Program-made: the position numbers and the translations under genes | Shown here: piece by piece, positions 17,102 through 26,505 of the stretch | How the letters are laid out: each line of letters starts with the position of its first letter | Numbering within the stretch: position 1 is the first letter of the stretch | Notes under the pieces: model-generated | What the model was told of the DNA's origin: nothing | The model's database searches: none | What the model saw: the letters and a program-made list of their open reading frames with translations, nothing else | Assembly (NCBI RefSeq): GCF_018531125.1 | Contig: NZ_JAHDSY010000004.1 | Strand: one strand, 5' to 3' | Source of the DNA: Canibacter zhuwentaonis | GTDB taxonomy: Bacteria > Actinomycetota > Actinomycetes > Actinomycetales > Microbacteriaceae | Length of the DNA stretch: 64,000 bases

Positions 17102-18484
17102 ATGAAGCGCCCCACCGGATTTGATCGACCAGAGCCTGGCGAATCCGCTCAGAACACACCGAAAACTGAGGTGTTCGACGAGAAACTGCGCAGCAGGCTT
17201 TTTAAGCCTTTACGTTCGCAGCTTATGTCACGGCGGGAGTATCTGGATTCTGTGCGCGCTTCTTTTGCCGAGGTTGAACGGGAGCTCTCTGTGTGGGATG
17301 CGGATCATCCCGAGGAAATTGAGGCTGTGCCTTCTGTTGCGAGTGAGCGGGCGGAATCCGTTAAAAAACCGCGTTTTTTTGCCGCTAAGAGAGTGGTCAA
17401 GCAGCGCGCTCAAAAAAACGAGGAATTGCTGTCACAAGAAGGCGGGGAATTACCCGCAATAAAGGCAGGAAAGTCACGATTTCTGGGCGTAAAGAGGGTT
17501 AAAAATAGGGGCATTCAAGAGGCAGCAGATTTGCGAGCGCAAAAGACTGCAGAGCTGAGTGCTCAAAATACTGCCGCGCCCGAGAAAACAACCGCGCAGC
17601 GGCTCGCCAAAACAGCTGCGCAACCGTTTACCGGAAAGACAAAGGAGGCGCGTCGCAAACAAACGTTTGATGTGCGGTGTGTGATTGCTGAGATAGGTTC
17701 CTCTGCCGAGGTTAAACGCGCCCGGCAGGAGCTTAAAAACGCCCGCAAACAGAGCCGTAACGCAACTAAAAAAGCGGTTAAAAAACGCTCTGTGCGCGAG
17801 CTATCTTTTGCGCAAAAAATTACTGCGAGCATTTGCGCAACGGTTGCGATTGTTGCGTTCGCGGTTGTGATTATTGTGATTTCGCCGCTAATGAGCGTAC
17901 GTCAGATCACCCTTGAGGGTGCTTCTGAGCAGCTCGCCCCGGAGGTAACCGAGGCTTTGCAAGAGCTGCGCGGCGAGCCGCTCGCGCTGATTGGCGACAA
18001 AGAGCTGTATCGGGTGCTCTCGCCGTTTAAGCGCATTCAGCGCTACAGCTACGAAACTGTGCCCCCTGATTTGTTACTGGTGCGCGTGCATGAGCGCGTG
18101 CCGGTGATCGCGGTCGCTGTTGGTGAGCGGTATCGGGTGCTCGACGCGGCGGGTGTATCGCTCGCCGAGGGTATCACAGAGCTGCCCGACAATATGCCAG
18201 TGGCGACGGGATTGGCGGCGGATGTGCGCACCGACGCTTTTACCGCAGCAACCGCCGTGTTGCGTGATATCACGCCTGAGCTGCGATCCGAAGTGCAAGA
18301 GGTGCAGGCAACAGGGGCGCAGGATGTGACCTTTATTATGCGCGGCGGCTTGCGTGTAAACTGGGGAAACGCGCAGGATGTGCCGCTCAAAATGGCAATT
18401 TTTGAGCGGATGCGCGCCTCTCTAGCAGACAGGAATATATCGGTTATCGATGTTTCTTCAACGCAAGCGCCAGTTTTTCGATAG
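17102..18484 (+). CDS. ftsQ: Cell-division protein FtsQ/DivIB
   Basis: Bitopic divisome protein linking early and late division proteins. An unusually long, charged N-terminal cytoplasmic region (about 240 residues, rich in Lys, Arg, Ala, Gln and Glu) precedes a transmembrane helix (ITASICATVAIVAFAVVIIVI). A POTRA domain follows (MSVRQITLEGASEQLAPEV), then the FtsQ core (LLVRVHERVPVIAV, YRVLDAAGVSLAEG). The total is 460 aa against about 250-320 in many relatives; the excess lies in the cytoplasmic part. ATG 17102 follows murC after 6 bp with AGGAGG upstream. Confidence 0.88.
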   Translation: MKRPTGFDRPEPGESAQNTPKTEVFDEKLRSRLFKPLRSQLMSRREYLDSVRASFAEVERELSVWDADHPEEIEAVPSVASERAESVKKPRFFAAKRVVKQRAQKNEELLSQEGGELPAIKAGKSRFLGVKRVKNRGIQEAADLRAQKTAELSAQNTAAPEKTTAQRLAKTAAQPFTGKTKEARRKQTFDVRCVIAEIGSSAEVKRARQELKNARKQSRNATKKAVKKRSVRELSFAQKITASICATVAIVAFAVVIIVISPLMSVRQITLEGASEQLAPEVTEALQELRGEPLALIGDKELYRVLSPFKRIQRYSYETVPPDLLLVRVHERVPVIAVAVGERYRVLDAAGVSLAEGITELPDNMPVATGLAADVRTDAFTAATAVLRDITPELRSEVQEVQATGAQDVTFIMRGGLRVNWGNAQDVPLKMAIFERMRASLADRNISVIDVSSTQAPVFR

Positions 18485-18594
18485 AATTCGGTGTGTCACA
18501 CTAATTTTTACGTATCCGGCGGGTACGGTCATAGACATACATAATTATATGGTATAACCTTCTGGTTTAACTTGAAAGTTTAAGGTGGTTGTTT
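18485..18594 (+). promoter_or_regulatory. Probable ftsZ promoter region
   Basis: This 110-bp gap is the longest interruption so far in the dcw cluster and is A+T-rich compared with its surroundings. A -10-like TATAAC stands at 18553-18558, with TAGACA at 18532-18537 as a possible but short-spaced -35. Dedicated ftsZ promoters between ftsQ and ftsZ are known in actinobacteria; the exact start here is not determinable by eye. Confidence 0.4.
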
Positions 18595-19803
18595 ATGAAC
18601 TCGTACAGTCCTTCGCTTGCGGTAATTAAAGTGGTTGGCGTTGGCGGCGGTGGTGTTAATGCCGTTAACCGCATGATTCAAATGGGGATGCAGGGCGTTG
18701 AGTTTATCGCAATAAACACTGACCAGCAGGCGCTGGCGTTGAGCGAAGCCGATGTTAAACTGGATATCGGGCGCGAAAAAACCCGCGGTCTTGGCGCGGG
18801 AGCGGATCCGGAAGTGGGGAGGCAGGCTGCCGAAGCTCAAGTAGAAGAGATCGAGGCGGTAATCGCGGGAGCAGATATGGTGTTTATCACCGCAGGAGAA
18901 GGCGGCGGTACGGGCACGGGAGCAGCTCCTGTTGTAGCTAAAATCGCGAAGTCTATCGGTGCTTTAACAATCGGTGTTGTAACCCGCCCGTTCGGATTCG
19001 AAGGTAAGCGTCGCGCATCACAGGCTGATCTTGGTGTGCACCGGTTACGAGAAGAGGTTGACGCGCTGATCGTGGTGCCAAACGATCGCCTGCTTGAAAT
19101 TGCAGAGCCGGGCATCACCATGACCGACGCTTTCGCACAGGCGGACAGTGTGCTGGTGTCTGGTGTGCGCGGTATTAGCGACCTGATTTCAGGAGCCGGC
19201 ATTATTAATGTTGATTTTGCGGATGTGGAAACCGTGTTGCAGGGTGCTGGCACAGCGCTGATGGGAATCGGTGTTGCGCGCGGCGCGGATCGCGCTATTA
19301 AAGCGGCAGAGCTGGCTACCAGCTCGCCGTTGCTTGAAGCGGCTATTGACGGCGCGCACGCAGCGCTGGTGTACGTACAGGGCTCAAGCGATCTTGGAAT
19401 GCACGAGCTTGCTGAAGCGTGCACTCTGATTGAAGCGGTTCTGCACCCTGAGGCTAACTCGATTGTGGGCATGGGTATTGATCAAGACCTTGGTGATGAT
19501 ATCAAGGTTACGGTTATTGCGGCCGGTTTTGACAGTATTCAGAGTGTTGATAAAGAAAAAACACAGTCACGCCCGCGCCGTGGCGTGTTAGAAGATGGCA
19601 CGTCGCTGACAATGTCAGCCAACAGCGGCAGTAGCTACGGTCGGGGCGTTAACGGAACGGGTCCTGTTGAAACTCCCGGTGCTAACTCGTTAAACTCAAA
19701 TTTTAATGACACGATTTCTAATCCGCCGCTCGAAAACCAGCTTAAAGACCCGGCTTTCGACGCGGACGATGACGATCTTGACATCCCGGATTTTCTGAAA
19801 TAA
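18595..19803 (+). CDS. ftsZ: Cell-division GTPase FtsZ
   Basis: Tubulin-like GTPase that forms the Z-ring. The sequence begins SLAVIKVVGVGGGGVNAVNR, has the GTP-binding signature GGGTGTGAAPVVAK (about residue 104), TRPFGFEGKRR and the T7 loop NVDFADVETVL. After a variable linker it ends in DLDIPDFLK, the conserved tail that contacts SepF and other partners. The start is ATG 18595 with AAGGTGG upstream; a TTG two codons earlier is less likely. The length is 402 aa. The usual downstream pgeF and yggS are missing and sepF follows directly. Confidence 0.97.
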   Translation: MNSYSPSLAVIKVVGVGGGGVNAVNRMIQMGMQGVEFIAINTDQQALALSEADVKLDIGREKTRGLGAGADPEVGRQAAEAQVEEIEAVIAGADMVFITAGEGGGTGTGAAPVVAKIAKSIGALTIGVVTRPFGFEGKRRASQADLGVHRLREEVDALIVVPNDRLLEIAEPGITMTDAFAQADSVLVSGVRGISDLISGAGIINVDFADVETVLQGAGTALMGIGVARGADRAIKAAELATSSPLLEAAIDGAHAALVYVQGSSDLGMHELAEACTLIEAVLHPEANSIVGMGIDQDLGDDIKVTVIAAGFDSIQSVDKEKTQSRPRRGVLEDGTSLTMSANSGSSYGRGVNGTGPVETPGANSLNSNFNDTISNPPLENQLKDPAFDADDDDLDIPDFLK

Positions 19804-19883
19804 ATAACCGTTATTTCGTTCAGTAATTTTTATATTGAGGCTACTATTCTGGAGCATCAAAGGCGCTAGGTACGAGGAGTAAC

Positions 19884-20411
19884 ATGGCAGAAGAAACAGG
19901 CAAAGGTAAGGGTTTTGTGAGCAAAAGCCTGGGCAAGCTCGGGTTGGATACGCTTTTTTACAGTTCTGATGCTGATGAGCTTGAGAGCTATGACTACAAG
20001 CCAACAGAGCCCACGCGGAAGGTTACCTCTGCCGCGCCCGAGACGCAGGAGTATGCGCGGGTTACACCGCTGCGCAAGAGTGTGCCAACGCACGCCCCAA
20101 TAAACAGCGATTTCACAGAAATCGAAACCCTGCGCCCGAGTAGCTTTAGCGAGGCACCGCGCATCGCTGAGCTGCTCCGCAGCGGGATTCCGATCGTGCT
20201 TGATCTATCCGGTATCGCTGATGCGCAGGGGCAGCGAATCCTTGATTTTGCGAGCGGCGTTGTGCTGGGAGTAAACGGGCATTTGAAGCGGATCACGGGC
20301 AAGGTTTTTATAATAACCCCCGAGGCTATCAGCATCTCTGAGGGCGAGGCTAAAGAAGCGCGCGTGGGGTATTCTGATAGCGGATCATTTTACGTCGCGC
20401 CCAAAGAGTAG
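19884..20411 (+). CDS. sepF: Cell-division protein SepF
   Basis: Membrane anchor and organiser of FtsZ in Gram-positive bacteria. A variable linker precedes the C-terminal SepF domain (about residues 75-160), with FSEAPRIAELLRSGIPIVLDLSG and QRILDFASGVVLGVNGHLKRI. The stretch EAISISEG and a short tail follow. The length of 175 aa is normal. ATG 19884 with AGGAG upstream is clear. Confidence 0.93.
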   Translation: MAEETGKGKGFVSKSLGKLGLDTLFYSSDADELESYDYKPTEPTRKVTSAAPETQEYARVTPLRKSVPTHAPINSDFTEIETLRPSSFSEAPRIAELLRSGIPIVLDLSGIADAQGQRILDFASGVVLGVNGHLKRITGKVFIITPEAISISEGEAKEARVGYSDSGSFYVAPKE

Positions 20412-20431
20412 CGGGAAAGAAGCTATTACAG

Positions 20432-20743
20432 GTGGCAACAGTATTTCTTTGGGCATCCAATATCGTAAACTTCTATCTGGCTATACTCTGGTGTCGTCTT
20501 GTCTTGGAATGGGTGCGGGTGCTAATCCCCAGAGATTTTCGCACCCCTAAGATATTGGTAATTCTGTTTGAACTGGTTTATATTGTCACCGATCCGCCGG
20601 TGGATTTTGTGCGCAGGCGTATAAAGCCTGTTAGGCTCGGCCCGGTTTTGCTTGACCTGTCATTGATGATTGTAATAGTTGCCCTCTGGCTATTGATGTA
20701 TGCACTGACTTTTACGTATTGGTTGTCCCGTGCTGTAAGCTAG
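20432..20743 (+). CDS. YggT family membrane protein
   Basis: A small integral membrane protein of 103 residues with two hydrophobic blocks and the YggT signature between them (ILFELVYIVTDPPVDFVRRRIKPVRLGPVLLDLSLMIV). The family regularly lies between sepF and divIVA in Gram-positive dcw clusters; its function is not established. GTG 20432 follows sepF after 20 bp. No better start exists. Confidence 0.85.
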   Translation: MATVFLWASNIVNFYLAILWCRLVLEWVRVLIPRDFRTPKILVILFELVYIVTDPPVDFVRRRIKPVRLGPVLLDLSLMIVIVALWLLMYALTFTYWLSRAVS

Positions 20744-20753
20744 TTACACATCT

Positions 20754-20781
20754 TTTACATATACATTTGCTACCGTATTAG
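20754..20781 (+). promoter_or_regulatory. Candidate promoter of wag31/divIVA
   Basis: TTTACA (20754-20759) and TATTAG (20776-20781) are separated by 16 bp, about 40 bp before the gene, in an A+T-rich gap. An independent promoter would suit a protein needed in large amounts. Confidence 0.5.
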
Positions 20782-20820
20782 ATAGATAAGTAGTTTGTTG
20801 CTCGATCGAAAAGAGAGAAA

Positions 20821-21402
20821 ATGGCTTTAACTCCAGAACACGTAAAAACCAAGACTTTCACCATTACGAAGTTTCGTGACGGTTACGAACCAGACCAGGT
20901 TGATGATTTCCTTGATGAGATTGTTGCTGATCTCGACGCTCGTGACGCAGAGCGTGAGCAACTACAGAAGCGGGTTGCCGAGCTAACAGCAGAGCTTGAG
21001 GCAGCTCGCGCAGGTAAAGCTGAGAGCGCTGCTGGGTCGAAGCAGGCTGCAGCTCCTATTGCTGCGTCAGTTTCCGGTACGGATATGGATGTACAGAAGT
21101 CTAGCGCTATGCTGAAGCTCGCGCTGGAGTTGCACGATAAGCACATTAATGAGGGCAAGACTAAGCGTGCACAGCTTATTAGCGAGGGCGAAGCTGAGGC
21201 TAGCCGCATCGTAAGCGAAGCAACTGCGAAGCGTGAAGAGCAGTTGCGCCGTCTGACGGCAGAAAGCTTTAATCTTGAAACAAAGATTGAAGAGCTTAAA
21301 GGATTTGAGAAAGAATACCGCGCAACCCTTAAGTCTTACATTGAGTCACAGTTGAAGGGTCTTAATGAGGGGCTTAGCGTATCTGGCGGGTCTGCTCGCT
21401 AG
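20821..21402 (+). CDS. wag31: Polar growth and division scaffold DivIVA/Wag31
   Basis: Coiled-coil protein that binds negatively curved membrane at poles and septa and directs polar wall synthesis in actinobacteria. The N-terminal lipid-binding domain starts ALTPEHVKTKTFTITKFRDGYEPDQVDDFLDEI. Coiled coil follows at about residues 30-65 and 95-185, separated by an Ala/Ser-rich linker. The length of 193 aa is at the short end for the family. Codon use is more uniform here than in neighbours, as expected for a highly expressed gene. Confidence 0.94.
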   Translation: MALTPEHVKTKTFTITKFRDGYEPDQVDDFLDEIVADLDARDAEREQLQKRVAELTAELEAARAGKAESAAGSKQAAAPIAASVSGTDMDVQKSSAMLKLALELHDKHINEGKTKRAQLISEGEAEASRIVSEATAKREEQLRRLTAESFNLETKIEELKGFEKEYRATLKSYIESQLKGLNEGLSVSGGSAR

Positions 21403-21412
21403 ATAGCAGTTT

Positions 21413-21982
21413 ATGCGGGCATACTACGCTAAGGGTCTTCCCGAAAAGGGTGAACGTCGGCTAGCAATTTTTCTGCTGGTCGGCGTTGCTCTTTGCTGGG
21501 CTGTTTTAGATCAGGGTGTTAAGCACTGGGCTGAAACAACCCTTACCCTGCGCGATCCCGTGCCCGTGGTGGGGGAAACTCTGCAGTGGTATTTGGTGTA
21601 CAACTCCGGCGCTGCGTTTTCGATTTTGAGCGATAAAACCTGGGTTTTTACCGTTTTAGCAGCCGTTGTTATTGGCGTGATTTTGTGGCACATTCCCAAA
21701 ATAAATTCGCTGCGCTGGGCTGCGGCTATTGGGCTAATGCTGGGCGGCACGCTCGGTAATCTCTACGACAGGCTCTTTCGCGCCCCGGGCTTTGCTGTTG
21801 GACACGTGGTTGACATGATTTCCACGCCGTGGCTGGTGCCAGCGGTGTATAACGTCGCCGATATCGGGCTTGTTGGCGCCGTTATCGTGATGATTATTTT
21901 AACCCTGCTGAATGTGCGAGCAGAGCGTAAAAAACCTAAGGAGGGGCGATCCGCCGCGGCTGAAACGGTGCGCGATGCCTGA
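21413..21982 (+). CDS. lspA: Lipoprotein signal peptidase LspA (signal peptidase II)
   Basis: Membrane aspartic protease that removes signal peptides from diacylglyceryl-prolipoproteins, such as the lipoprotein encoded at 29007. Four transmembrane helices are visible, as are the conserved VLDQGVKHW, VYNSGAAFS, GGTLGNLYDRLF (first catalytic Asp) and VYNVADIGLVGAV (second catalytic Asp). The length is 189 aa. ATG 21413 follows wag31 after 10 bp, and the 3' end overlaps rluD by 8 bp. Confidence 0.95.
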   Translation: MRAYYAKGLPEKGERRLAIFLLVGVALCWAVLDQGVKHWAETTLTLRDPVPVVGETLQWYLVYNSGAAFSILSDKTWVFTVLAAVVIGVILWHIPKINSLRWAAAIGLMLGGTLGNLYDRLFRAPGFAVGHVVDMISTPWLVPAVYNVADIGLVGAVIVMIILTLLNVRAERKKPKEGRSAAAETVRDA

Positions 21983-22892
21983 GTTGAATATTACCGTGCC
22001 GGCCGAACTTGACGGGGTGCGAGCGGATGCCGCAATTGCCGAGCTCACAGCTCAGCCGCGCAGTTGGATAGTTGAAATTATTGTTGCCGGTGGTGCAACG
22101 CAGGATGCAAAGCCGCTGCGCAAAAGCGACCGCTTGCGCGAGGGAGCGCACCTGCTGGCACACTGGATGCCTAAACCCGAACCGGAAGTAATTCCCGAGG
22201 AAATTCCCGAGATGCGGATTTTGCATGATGACGAGCATCTTGTTGTTGTGCAGAAACCCGCGGGAGTTGCCGCGCATCCATCGCACGGCTGGAACGGGCA
22301 CACAGTGCTGGGCGGGCTGGCCGCTAAAGGCTATCGCATCGCCACAAGTGGCGCTCCCGAGCGGCAAGGGATTGTTCACCGGCTCGATCAGGGCACAAGC
22401 GGTGTTATGGTCGTGTGCAAAAGCGAGTATGCCTATGCCGAGCTAAAGCGGCAGTTTAAGTATCGCGAGGTGCGTAAAATATATCACGCGCTGGTGCAGG
22501 GGCATCCGGATCCGTTTTCTGGCACAATAGATGCGCCGATCGGGCGCCATCCCGGTGCTGAGTGGAAGTTTGCGGTAATTGGCGATGGTAAAAACGCGGT
22601 GACCCACTATGATACGCTCGAAGCCCTGCCGCACGCAACACTGCTGGAGATTGCGATTGAGACCGGGCGTACCCACCAAATCAGGGTGCACATGGCCGCG
22701 CACAAGCACCCCTGCGTGGGCGATATTATGTACGGTGCGGATCCTAAAATGGCTGTTAAACTGGGGCTTAACCGGCAGTGGTTGCACGCTCGCGAGCTTG
22801 AAATAACGCACCCGGTATCCACTGAGCGGATGCTTTTTCAGAGCGACTACACGCCCGAGCTTGTTGCCGCGTTAAACGCGTTAAGCTATTAA
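21975..22892 (+). CDS. rluD: Ribosomal large-subunit pseudouridine synthase, RluD family
   Basis: Isomerises uridines in 23S rRNA. The N-terminal S4-like domain starts ELNITVPAELDGVRADAAIA. The catalytic motif is GIVHRLDQGTSGVMVV, containing the nucleophilic Asp, followed by KTNxR-like GRTHQIRVHMAA. The frame is open back to 21912, but ATG 21975, overlapping the end of lspA, gives the usual N-terminus and a normal 305-aa length. The exact target uridines cannot be read from sequence. Confidence 0.92.
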   Translation: MPELNITVPAELDGVRADAAIAELTAQPRSWIVEIIVAGGATQDAKPLRKSDRLREGAHLLAHWMPKPEPEVIPEEIPEMRILHDDEHLVVVQKPAGVAAHPSHGWNGHTVLGGLAAKGYRIATSGAPERQGIVHRLDQGTSGVMVVCKSEYAYAELKRQFKYREVRKIYHALVQGHPDPFSGTIDAPIGRHPGAEWKFAVIGDGKNAVTHYDTLEALPHATLLEIAIETGRTHQIRVHMAAHKHPCVGDIMYGADPKMAVKLGLNRQWLHARELEITHPVSTERMLFQSDYTPELVAALNALSY

Positions 22893-22944
22893 CCCAAGAA
22901 TCGGGTAGGCTGTTAAGATGGCATACTAGGCAGTGGGAGTGGTT

Positions 22945-25900
22945 GTGTCTAAAACGAATTTTGTGCATTTGCACGTGCATACCGAGTATTCAATGCTCGA
23001 CGGAGCGGCACGTATTGGTGAGCTCGTTGACAGTGTTGCGGCGCAGGGTATGCCGGCTATTGCGATGACGGATCACGGCAATGTGTTTGGCGCTTTCGAG
23101 TTTTGGCGGCGGGCTAAATCCGCCGGAGTGAAGCCGATTATCGGCACAGAGGCCTATTTAACTCCTGGCACTCACCGCAGCGACCGCACACGGGTGCGCT
23201 GGGCAAGCGGCGGCGGTGACGACGTGTCCGGCGGCGGCGCGTACACGCACATGACCCTGCTTGCGCAGAGCACAGGGGGAATGCACAACCTGTTCAGGCT
23301 CTCCAGCAGGGCATCTATTGAGGGCTACTATTTTAAGCCGCGCATGGATCGCGAGATTCTTGCGGAGCATGCGAACGGGCTAATCGCAACAACCGGCTGC
23401 CCCTCTGGTGAGGTGCAAACCAGGTTGCGTCTGGGGCAGTACGCGGAGGCAAAACAGGCGGCCGCGGAGTTTCAAGATATTTTCGGCAAAGAAAACTTTT
23501 TTTGCGAGCTGATGGATCACGGGCTTGAAATTGAGCGGCGGATCACCAAAGACCTGCTGCGCCTGGCCTCAGAACTGCAGATCCCGCTCGTTGCCACCAA
23601 CGATTTGCACTATGTAAATGCGGCGGATGCGACCGCCCACGATGCGCTGCTGTGTGTGCAGGCGGGATCGCGAATTGATGACACTAACCGATTTAAGTTT
23701 GACGGAACAAGCTACTACCTAAAAACTCCCGTCGAGATGCGACACCTGTTTCGGGAATTCCCCGAAGCTTGCGACAACACCCTGCTTATTGCGGAGCGGT
23801 GCGAGGCAGAGTTTGACACCACGGCTAACTATATGCCGAGGTTTCCCGTGCCGGAGGGGGAAACAGAAGATAGCTGGCTGGTGCAGGAGGTTAAGCGCGG
23901 GCTTGCCTACAGGTATCCCGACGGGCACAGCACTGCCGTACAAGAGCGCGCAGAGTATGAGCTTTCGGTGATTACGCAGATGGGTTTTGCCGGGTACTTT
24001 TTAGTGGTTGCCGACTTTATTAACTGGGCTAAAAATAACGGGATCAGGGTTGGCCCGGGGCGCGGTTCCGGTGCTGGGTCAATGGTTGCGTACCTGCTTA
24101 GAATCACAGATCTTGATCCGCTTGTGCATAGCCTCTTTTTTGAGCGGTTTCTAAATCCTGACAGGGTTAGTATGCCCGACTTTGATGTTGATTTTGATGA
24201 TCGCAGGCGTGGCGAGGTTATTAACTACGTAACCGAAAAATACGGGGACGCGCGTGTTGCGCAGATTGTCACCTACGGCACGATTAAATCAAAGCAGGCG
24301 TTGAAAGACTCCGCGCGGGTGCTCGGTTACCCCTATATTGTCGGCGAGAAGCTAACAAAAGCGATGCCGCCGGCGGTTATGGGCAAGGATATTCCGCTGT
24401 CGGGTATTTTTGATGAAAAGCATCCGCGCTATCGCGAGGCGATCGATATTCGCACGCTTATAGAAACGGATCCCGAGGCGCAAAAAGTTTTTGAAGTGGC
24501 ACGTGGTCTTGAGGGGCTAAAAAGACAGTGGGGCGTGCACGCCGCGGGCGTGATTATGTCGAGCGAGCCGCTGCTCGGTATTATCCCGCTAATGAAGCGT
24601 GAAGCGGACGGGCAGATTATCACCCAGTTTGATTACCCCAGCTGTGAGAGCCTGGGGCTGATCAAAATGGATTTTCTGGGCTTGCGCAACCTCACAATTG
24701 TTTCTGATGCGCTCGAAAACATTAAAGCAAACCGCGGTATTGAAATTGACTTGGAATCTCTAGAGTTAACGGATAAAGCCTCTTACGATTTGCTCGCGCG
24801 CGGCGATACGCTCGGGGTTTTTCAGCTTGATGGTGACGCGATGAGATCGCTGCTGCGGCTTATGAAGCCGGATAATTTCGAGGATATTTCTGCGGTTTTG
24901 GCGCTTTACAGACCAGGGCCCATGGGCGCTGATTCGCACACTAATTACGCGCTGCGCAAAAATAAGCGGCAGGAAATTGTGTCGATCCACCCGGAATTAG
25001 CGGAGCCGCTCGCGGATATCCTAGACACCACCTATGGGCTGATTGTTTATCAAGAGCAGGTTATGACAATCGCGCAGCGGGTTGCGGGTTATTCACTCGG
25101 ACAAGCGGATATTTTGCGCCGGGTTATGGGCAAAAAGAAAAAATCTGAGCTTGATGAACAGTTTGTTTTCTTTTCTGCTGGTATGCGCGAGCGAGGATAC
25201 TCGGAAGAAGCCATTAAACGGCTCTGGGATATTATGGTGCCGTTCGCCGATTATGCTTTTAACAAGGCACACTCGGCAGCTTACGGCGTTATTAGCTACT
25301 GGACGGCGTATCTGAAAGCTCACTATCCCGCAGAATATATGGCGGCGCTGCTCACGGGCGTTGGCGGCAAAGACAAAGACAAGCTGGCGCTCTATCTTAA
25401 CGAGTGCCGCAAAATGAAAATTGAGGTGTTGCCGCCCGATGTTAATGAGTCGGTGGATAATTTCGCCGCCGTTGGTGACGACATCCGCTTCGGGCTTGGC
25501 GCTGTGCGCAACGTTGGGCATAACGTTGTGAGCTCGATTATCGCCGGTCGCAAAGACGGTAAATACGTAAATTTTGGCGACTTTATAAAGACTATGCCAA
25601 CGCAGGTGCTGAACAAACGTACAATTGAATCGCTTATTAAGGCCGGTGCTTTTGATTCGCTCGGGCACACCCGCCGCGCGCTTATGAATGTTTACGAGGA
25701 TCTGATAGATCACGGCATGAAAGCAAAGCGCGATGCCGATCACGGTAAAATCGGTTTCGATTTTGATGAGCTGTTCGCGCAGGATCCGCTGGTTGATGAG
25801 CAGGCGCAGCATGGCTCGATGCAGATTCCAGAGATGCCAGAATATCACAAGCGCGACAAGCTTGCGTTTGAGCGCGAGATGATTGGGTTGTACGTTTCTG

Positions 25901-26481
25901 ATCATCCGCTAAAAGGGCTTGAGAGTTTGCTGGCGCGGGAAGCCAGTCACAGTGCGGGGCAGGTTGTGAACTCTGAAAACTCTGATGGCGATCGGGTCAC
26001 GGTTGCTGGGCTGTTAACGCGAGCGGATCATCTCACCGCAAAATCTGGTAACGCTTATGGCAAAGCTGTTCTCGAGGATTTCACCGGCGAGGTGCAGCTG
26101 ATATTTACCGGGCAGGTTTATGGCGAGTGCAGCAGCCAGCTCGTTGCTGATCAGGTTGTTGCGGTTTCCGGGCAGATTAACGCGCGTGATGACGGCATAA
26201 TAGTCCGCGGATACAGCGTGCGGCAGCTGAACGCGAGCAGTGTGCGAGAGCAGAGCGATTTGAACCTGCGCATGACTAGTGAGCAGGCAACACGGCAGAC
26301 GTGTGAAGAGCTGCTGGCGATATTCAAACGGCACGCGGGCACAACCGGGGTGCAGCTGCACCTGAGCAGTAACGACTGGATTCGCGTTTACGATCTTGAA
26401 ATGACGGTGCGCGTGAGCGGTGATTTGTATGCCGAGCTGAAGGTTTTGCTCGGTCCGCATTGCGTTGATATAGGCAGTTAG
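22945..26481 (+). CDS. dnaE: DNA polymerase III alpha subunit DnaE
   Basis: Replicative polymerase (C family) of about 1178 residues. The N-terminal PHP domain begins FVHLHVHTEYSMLDGAARIG and carries further metal-binding histidines (MTDHGNVFGAFEF). The palm has GPGRGSGAGSMVAYLL and the catalytic aspartates in MPDFDVDFDDRRR. QWGVHAAGVI, RPGPMGADSH and FNKAHSAAYG follow. The C-terminus holds helix-hairpin-helix and OB-fold regions (VTVAGLLTRADHLTAKSG). GTG 22945 is chosen since it gives the MSKTNFVHLH start with GGGAG upstream; GTG 22933 is an alternative. Confidence 0.96.
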   Translation: MSKTNFVHLHVHTEYSMLDGAARIGELVDSVAAQGMPAIAMTDHGNVFGAFEFWRRAKSAGVKPIIGTEAYLTPGTHRSDRTRVRWASGGGDDVSGGGAYTHMTLLAQSTGGMHNLFRLSSRASIEGYYFKPRMDREILAEHANGLIATTGCPSGEVQTRLRLGQYAEAKQAAAEFQDIFGKENFFCELMDHGLEIERRITKDLLRLASELQIPLVATNDLHYVNAADATAHDALLCVQAGSRIDDTNRFKFDGTSYYLKTPVEMRHLFREFPEACDNTLLIAERCEAEFDTTANYMPRFPVPEGETEDSWLVQEVKRGLAYRYPDGHSTAVQERAEYELSVITQMGFAGYFLVVADFINWAKNNGIRVGPGRGSGAGSMVAYLLRITDLDPLVHSLFFERFLNPDRVSMPDFDVDFDDRRRGEVINYVTEKYGDARVAQIVTYGTIKSKQALKDSARVLGYPYIVGEKLTKAMPPAVMGKDIPLSGIFDEKHPRYREAIDIRTLIETDPEAQKVFEVARGLEGLKRQWGVHAAGVIMSSEPLLGIIPLMKREADGQIITQFDYPSCESLGLIKMDFLGLRNLTIVSDALENIKANRGIEIDLESLELTDKASYDLLARGDTLGVFQLDGDAMRSLLRLMKPDNFEDISAVLALYRPGPMGADSHTNYALRKNKRQEIVSIHPELAEPLADILDTTYGLIVYQEQVMTIAQRVAGYSLGQADILRRVMGKKKKSELDEQFVFFSAGMRERGYSEEAIKRLWDIMVPFADYAFNKAHSAAYGVISYWTAYLKAHYPAEYMAALLTGVGGKDKDKLALYLNECRKMKIEVLPPDVNESVDNFAAVGDDIRFGLGAVRNVGHNVVSSIIAGRKDGKYVNFGDFIKTMPTQVLNKRTIESLIKAGAFDSLGHTRRALMNVYEDLIDHGMKAKRDADHGKIGFDFDELFAQDPLVDEQAQHGSMQIPEMPEYHKRDKLAFEREMIGLYVSDHPLKGLESLLAREASHSAGQVVNSENSDGDRVTVAGLLTRADHLTAKSGNAYGKAVLEDFTGEVQLIFTGQVYGECSSQLVADQVVAVSGQINARDDGIIVRGYSVRQLNASSVREQSDLNLRMTSEQATRQTCEELLAIFKRHAGTTGVQLHLSSNDWIRVYDLEMTVRVSGDLYAELKVLLGPHCVDIGS

Positions 26482-26505
26482 CGCAGCTGCGTAGGAGGAG
26501 TAAAA

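Noticed and set aside
25093..25905. 270-codon open frame on the minus strand inside dnaE
   Set aside because: It lies opposite conserved dnaE sequence, has no ribosome-binding site or recognisable domain, and reflects codon bias of the real gene.
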